A DNA stretch of 64,000 nucleotides from CAVXFB01 sp963760935 (GTDB lineage: Bacteria > Planctomycetota > Planctomycetia > Pirellulales > Thermoguttaceae): NCBI GenBank assembly GCA_963760935.1, contig CAVXFB010000007.1, positions 62,001 to 126,000 on the forward strand, written 5' to 3'. Position numbers and translations under genes: made by a program. Every line of letters starts with the position of its first letter. Within the stretch, counting starts at the first letter, position 1. Below the pieces are notes generated by a model. That model did no database searches. It was given only the letters and a program-made list of their open reading frames with translations, and had not been told where the DNA came from. Positions 62,405 through 64,000 of this stretch are shown here, in pieces.

Positions 62405-63481
62405 TTATAGGGCCAATTCCGGCTCTCCAAGGTAGTTCCCGTAGCTCAGCAGTAAAATTGCTGAAATGAGCACCAGTAGTGCCAAGTGAATGGTCCACAA
62501 GGTGCGCGGTCGGCAGGCCTTCCATTCGTGCAGCAAAACGCCGAGCAAATTGCTGAAGAGGACTAGCATAATCATGTGGATGGCCCAACTGCTGAACTCG
62601 TATGCGCCGAGTCGAACATGCGCGAGGTTGTAGAAGAAGAACTGCCCGTACCATAGTGTGCCCGTGAGCATGGCGAGCATGTAGTTCCATGCCAGATTGC
62701 TCCCATTGCCATCGTCTGGGGCGTGAAACAATTGGCCCAGCGACCGGTTCCTGATCGCCAAGTATAGGCTGAAGGCCACTGCGGTCAGAAATGCCCCGGG
62801 GTTGACGAACAAGTAACTGATGTTGCCTTTCCAGTAGCCGGCGCCGAACTGTTCGGCCACGGCGATGATCGGTTTGGCCATGTCGTTGATGGCGATGCCG
62901 TAGACGGCCGAGAGAACGCCGGCCACGAGTGATAGTATCAGCCCCTTCAGCCATGAAAACTCGCCAGGCCCGTCCTGGTTGTCTCGCAAATCGCCTTCCT
63001 TGAATCGACCGGCGGCCCCGCACAAGGCGATGCCGAGGGTACCCACCGCGACGCCAAGCATGACCCAACCGCCACCCGGCTTGGACAGTATTTGTCCAAG
63101 CTTTCCCTGCAACAGCGGCGTAACAAGCGTGCCCAGCACGCTCGATAGTCCGACTGCGATCGCGTAAGTCAAGGCGAACCCGATATATCGAATCGAGAGA
63201 TTGAACGCCGTACCTCCGACACCGTATGCGATGCCTATCAGGCAGCAGTAGAGCATCGGAAGTTTTGGCGATTCGATCAGTACCTGACTAAGGTGTGGTA
63301 TCGTGGCAATGGCTCCGATGATGGGCCACAACAGCCAGCACCAAGCGGCCTGGGTCATCCAAAAGATTTCCCACGACCAACGGCGTAGATATTTTTGCGG
63401 GGCGTAGCAGTTAGCGGCCAGAAACGCGCCCACGGCATGAAAGCCGACGCCTAGCAACGGATTCGGAGTTACGGGTGTCAT
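62405..63481 (-). CDS. rhaT: L-rhamnose/H+ symporter RhaT
   Basis: A 358-residue transporter of the drug/metabolite superfamily with about ten hydrophobic helices. It begins NPLLGVGFHAVGAFLAANCY, where APQKYLRRWSWEIFWMTQAA is highly typical of RhaT. SIRYIGFALTYAIAVGLSSV and YGIAINDMAKPIIAVAEQFG also match the family. It imports L-rhamnose, for which a rhamnulokinase is encoded at 48.1-49.6 kb. It shares a direction with the partial URO-D-family gene upstream. Confidence 0.93.
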   Translation of the reverse strand: MTPVTPNPLLGVGFHAVGAFLAANCYAPQKYLRRWSWEIFWMTQAAWCWLLWPIIGAIATIPHLSQVLIESPKLPMLYCCLIGIAYGVGGTAFNLSIRYIGFALTYAIAVGLSSVLGTLVTPLLQGKLGQILSKPGGGWVMLGVAVGTLGIALCGAAGRFKEGDLRDNQDGPGEFSWLKGLILSLVAGVLSAVYGIAINDMAKPIIAVAEQFGAGYWKGNISYLFVNPGAFLTAVAFSLYLAIRNRSLGQLFHAPDDGNGSNLAWNYMLAMLTGTLWYGQFFFYNLAHVRLGAYEFSSWAIHMIMLVLFSNLLGVLLHEWKACRPRTLWTIHLALLVLISAILLLSYGNYLGEPELAL

Positions 63482-63533
63482 GGTCTGCCTTCACTAGGTC
63501 AGGTCGCGTGGAAGTTTCACACTATACCGTGGC

Positions 63534-64000
63534 CTAGGTGAGCGCAGGCTCGGGCCGATCGAGCCGCAGAGGATAGCGCCCGTACTCCCGCACAAGTTTT
63601 ACGATGTAGTCGTAGGTGTGGCCCGATACAGAGCTGGACACCGAATGATCTGATTGAAAGATGAAACCTCCGCCGCGGGCCGCGTCGAGTTTCCGCAGCA
63701 CTTCGCGGCGTATGGCCTCGAGGTCGCCGGTTTCCCAAAGCTGTATGTCGCCATTGCCGCAGAAGCCCATGCGGTGGCCGTAGCGGTTCCGCAGATCGAT
63801 CACGTCCATGCCGGCCTTCACCTCCAGCGGGTTGTAGGCGTCGATGCCAATGTCGATGTAGTCCTGAAAAATCGCGTGTGCATTGCCGCAGCCGTGGTAA
63901 ATCACGTCGAGTCCTTTGCTGTGCGCGTGATCGGCGATGGCCTTGACCCACGGCTTATAGTATTTTCTCCAATACTCTGGATGCATGAAAGTGCCGCGTT
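63534..64000 (-). CDS. Uroporphyrinogen-decarboxylase-family protein (5' partial)
   Basis: Only the C-terminal part is present; the frame stays open to base 64000. It has MHPEYWRKYYKPWVKAIADH, VIYHGCGNAHAIFQDYIDIG and YNPLEVKAGMDVIDLRNRYG followed by MGFCGNGDIQ and FIFQSDHSVSSSVSGHTYDY, matching URO-D-fold methyltransferases or decarboxylases (MtaA-like) common in planctomycetes. Tentatively not a true HemE because of the family-like loops and sugar-gene context. About 53 bp separates it from rhaT. Confidence 0.85.
   Translation of the reverse strand, partial: RGTFMHPEYWRKYYKPWVKAIADHAHSKGLDVIYHGCGNAHAIFQDYIDIGIDAYNPLEVKAGMDVIDLRNRYGHRMGFCGNGDIQLWETGDLEAIRREVLRKLDAARGGGFIFQSDHSVSSSVSGHTYDYIVKLVREYGRYPLRLDRPEPALT

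Noticed and set aside
1..64000. tRNA or rRNA genes, prophage or insertion sequences
   Set aside because: Scanning gaps showed no cloverleaf-like CCA-ending segments, rRNA blocks, transposase or phage structural motifs.

Overview
The window looks like a chromosomal segment of a planctomycete, most likely of the Pirellulales type. This is inferred from gene content only: PVC-style pilus/secretion genes with PilM/N/O/P-like parts, several N-methylated pseudopilins, a BBP2-type porin, a PEP-CTERM protein, a long ECF sigma factor, a tandem pseudokinase/kinase gene with HEAT repeats, and many uncharacterised membrane-anchored proteins. I see no prophage, CRISPR array, rRNA or tRNA.

Layout. 1-1.4 kb: end of a chemotaxis adaptation module (cheC fragment, cheD, a CheY-like regulator). 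2-13.6 kb: a leftward type II secretion/type IV pilus operon (secretin, major pseudopilin with its own terminator, PilM/N, PilO, PilP-like, ATPase, platform protein, four small pseudopilin-like proteins). 13.8-17.3 kb: leftward housekeeping genes ruvA, ruvC, cysS, ispF. 17.5-20.2 kb: a three-gene ABC-2 exporter. 20.3-27.9 kb: an Ebo-like gene set (UbiA prenyltransferase, two TIM-barrel proteins, alkaline-phosphatase-fold protein, TatD-like hydrolase) with a heparinase-like lyase and a GxxExxY gene. 28-29.7 kb: a membrane coiled-coil protein with a possible BRCT-like domain. 30-37.6 kb: a rightward core block polA-coaE-rho-ribH-nusB-ftsY. 38-45.4 kb: porin, heme-type sensor without a kinase domain, secreted proteins, dnaB, a cysteine-rich HTH regulator. 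46-49.6 kb: PfkB kinase, Gfo/Idh/MocA dehydrogenase, rhamnulokinase. 49.8-51.7 kb: Rrf2 regulator and ATP sulfurylase. 51.8-60.7 kb: a leftward signalling and envelope-stress neighbourhood (giant kinase locus, SUMF1-like PEP-CTERM protein, PspA, rhomboid, ECF sigma). 60.9-64 kb: cupin, thioesterase, C_GCAxxG_C_C protein, RhaT and a partial URO-D-family protein. Rhamnulokinase and RhaT together suggest rhamnose use.

Two features cut across the annotation. First, at least fourteen single-base frame breaks interrupt otherwise well-conserved proteins, including normally indispensable ones such as coaE, so many are probably assembly or sequencing indels; they are marked gene by gene. Second, many gene boundaries carry arrays with a strict 7-bp period, usually two arms in inverted orientation. 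One such element lies in frame inside polA, and two others encode the C-terminal tails of RibH and NusB. REPIN-like double hairpins occur near 50.3 and 59.8 kb.
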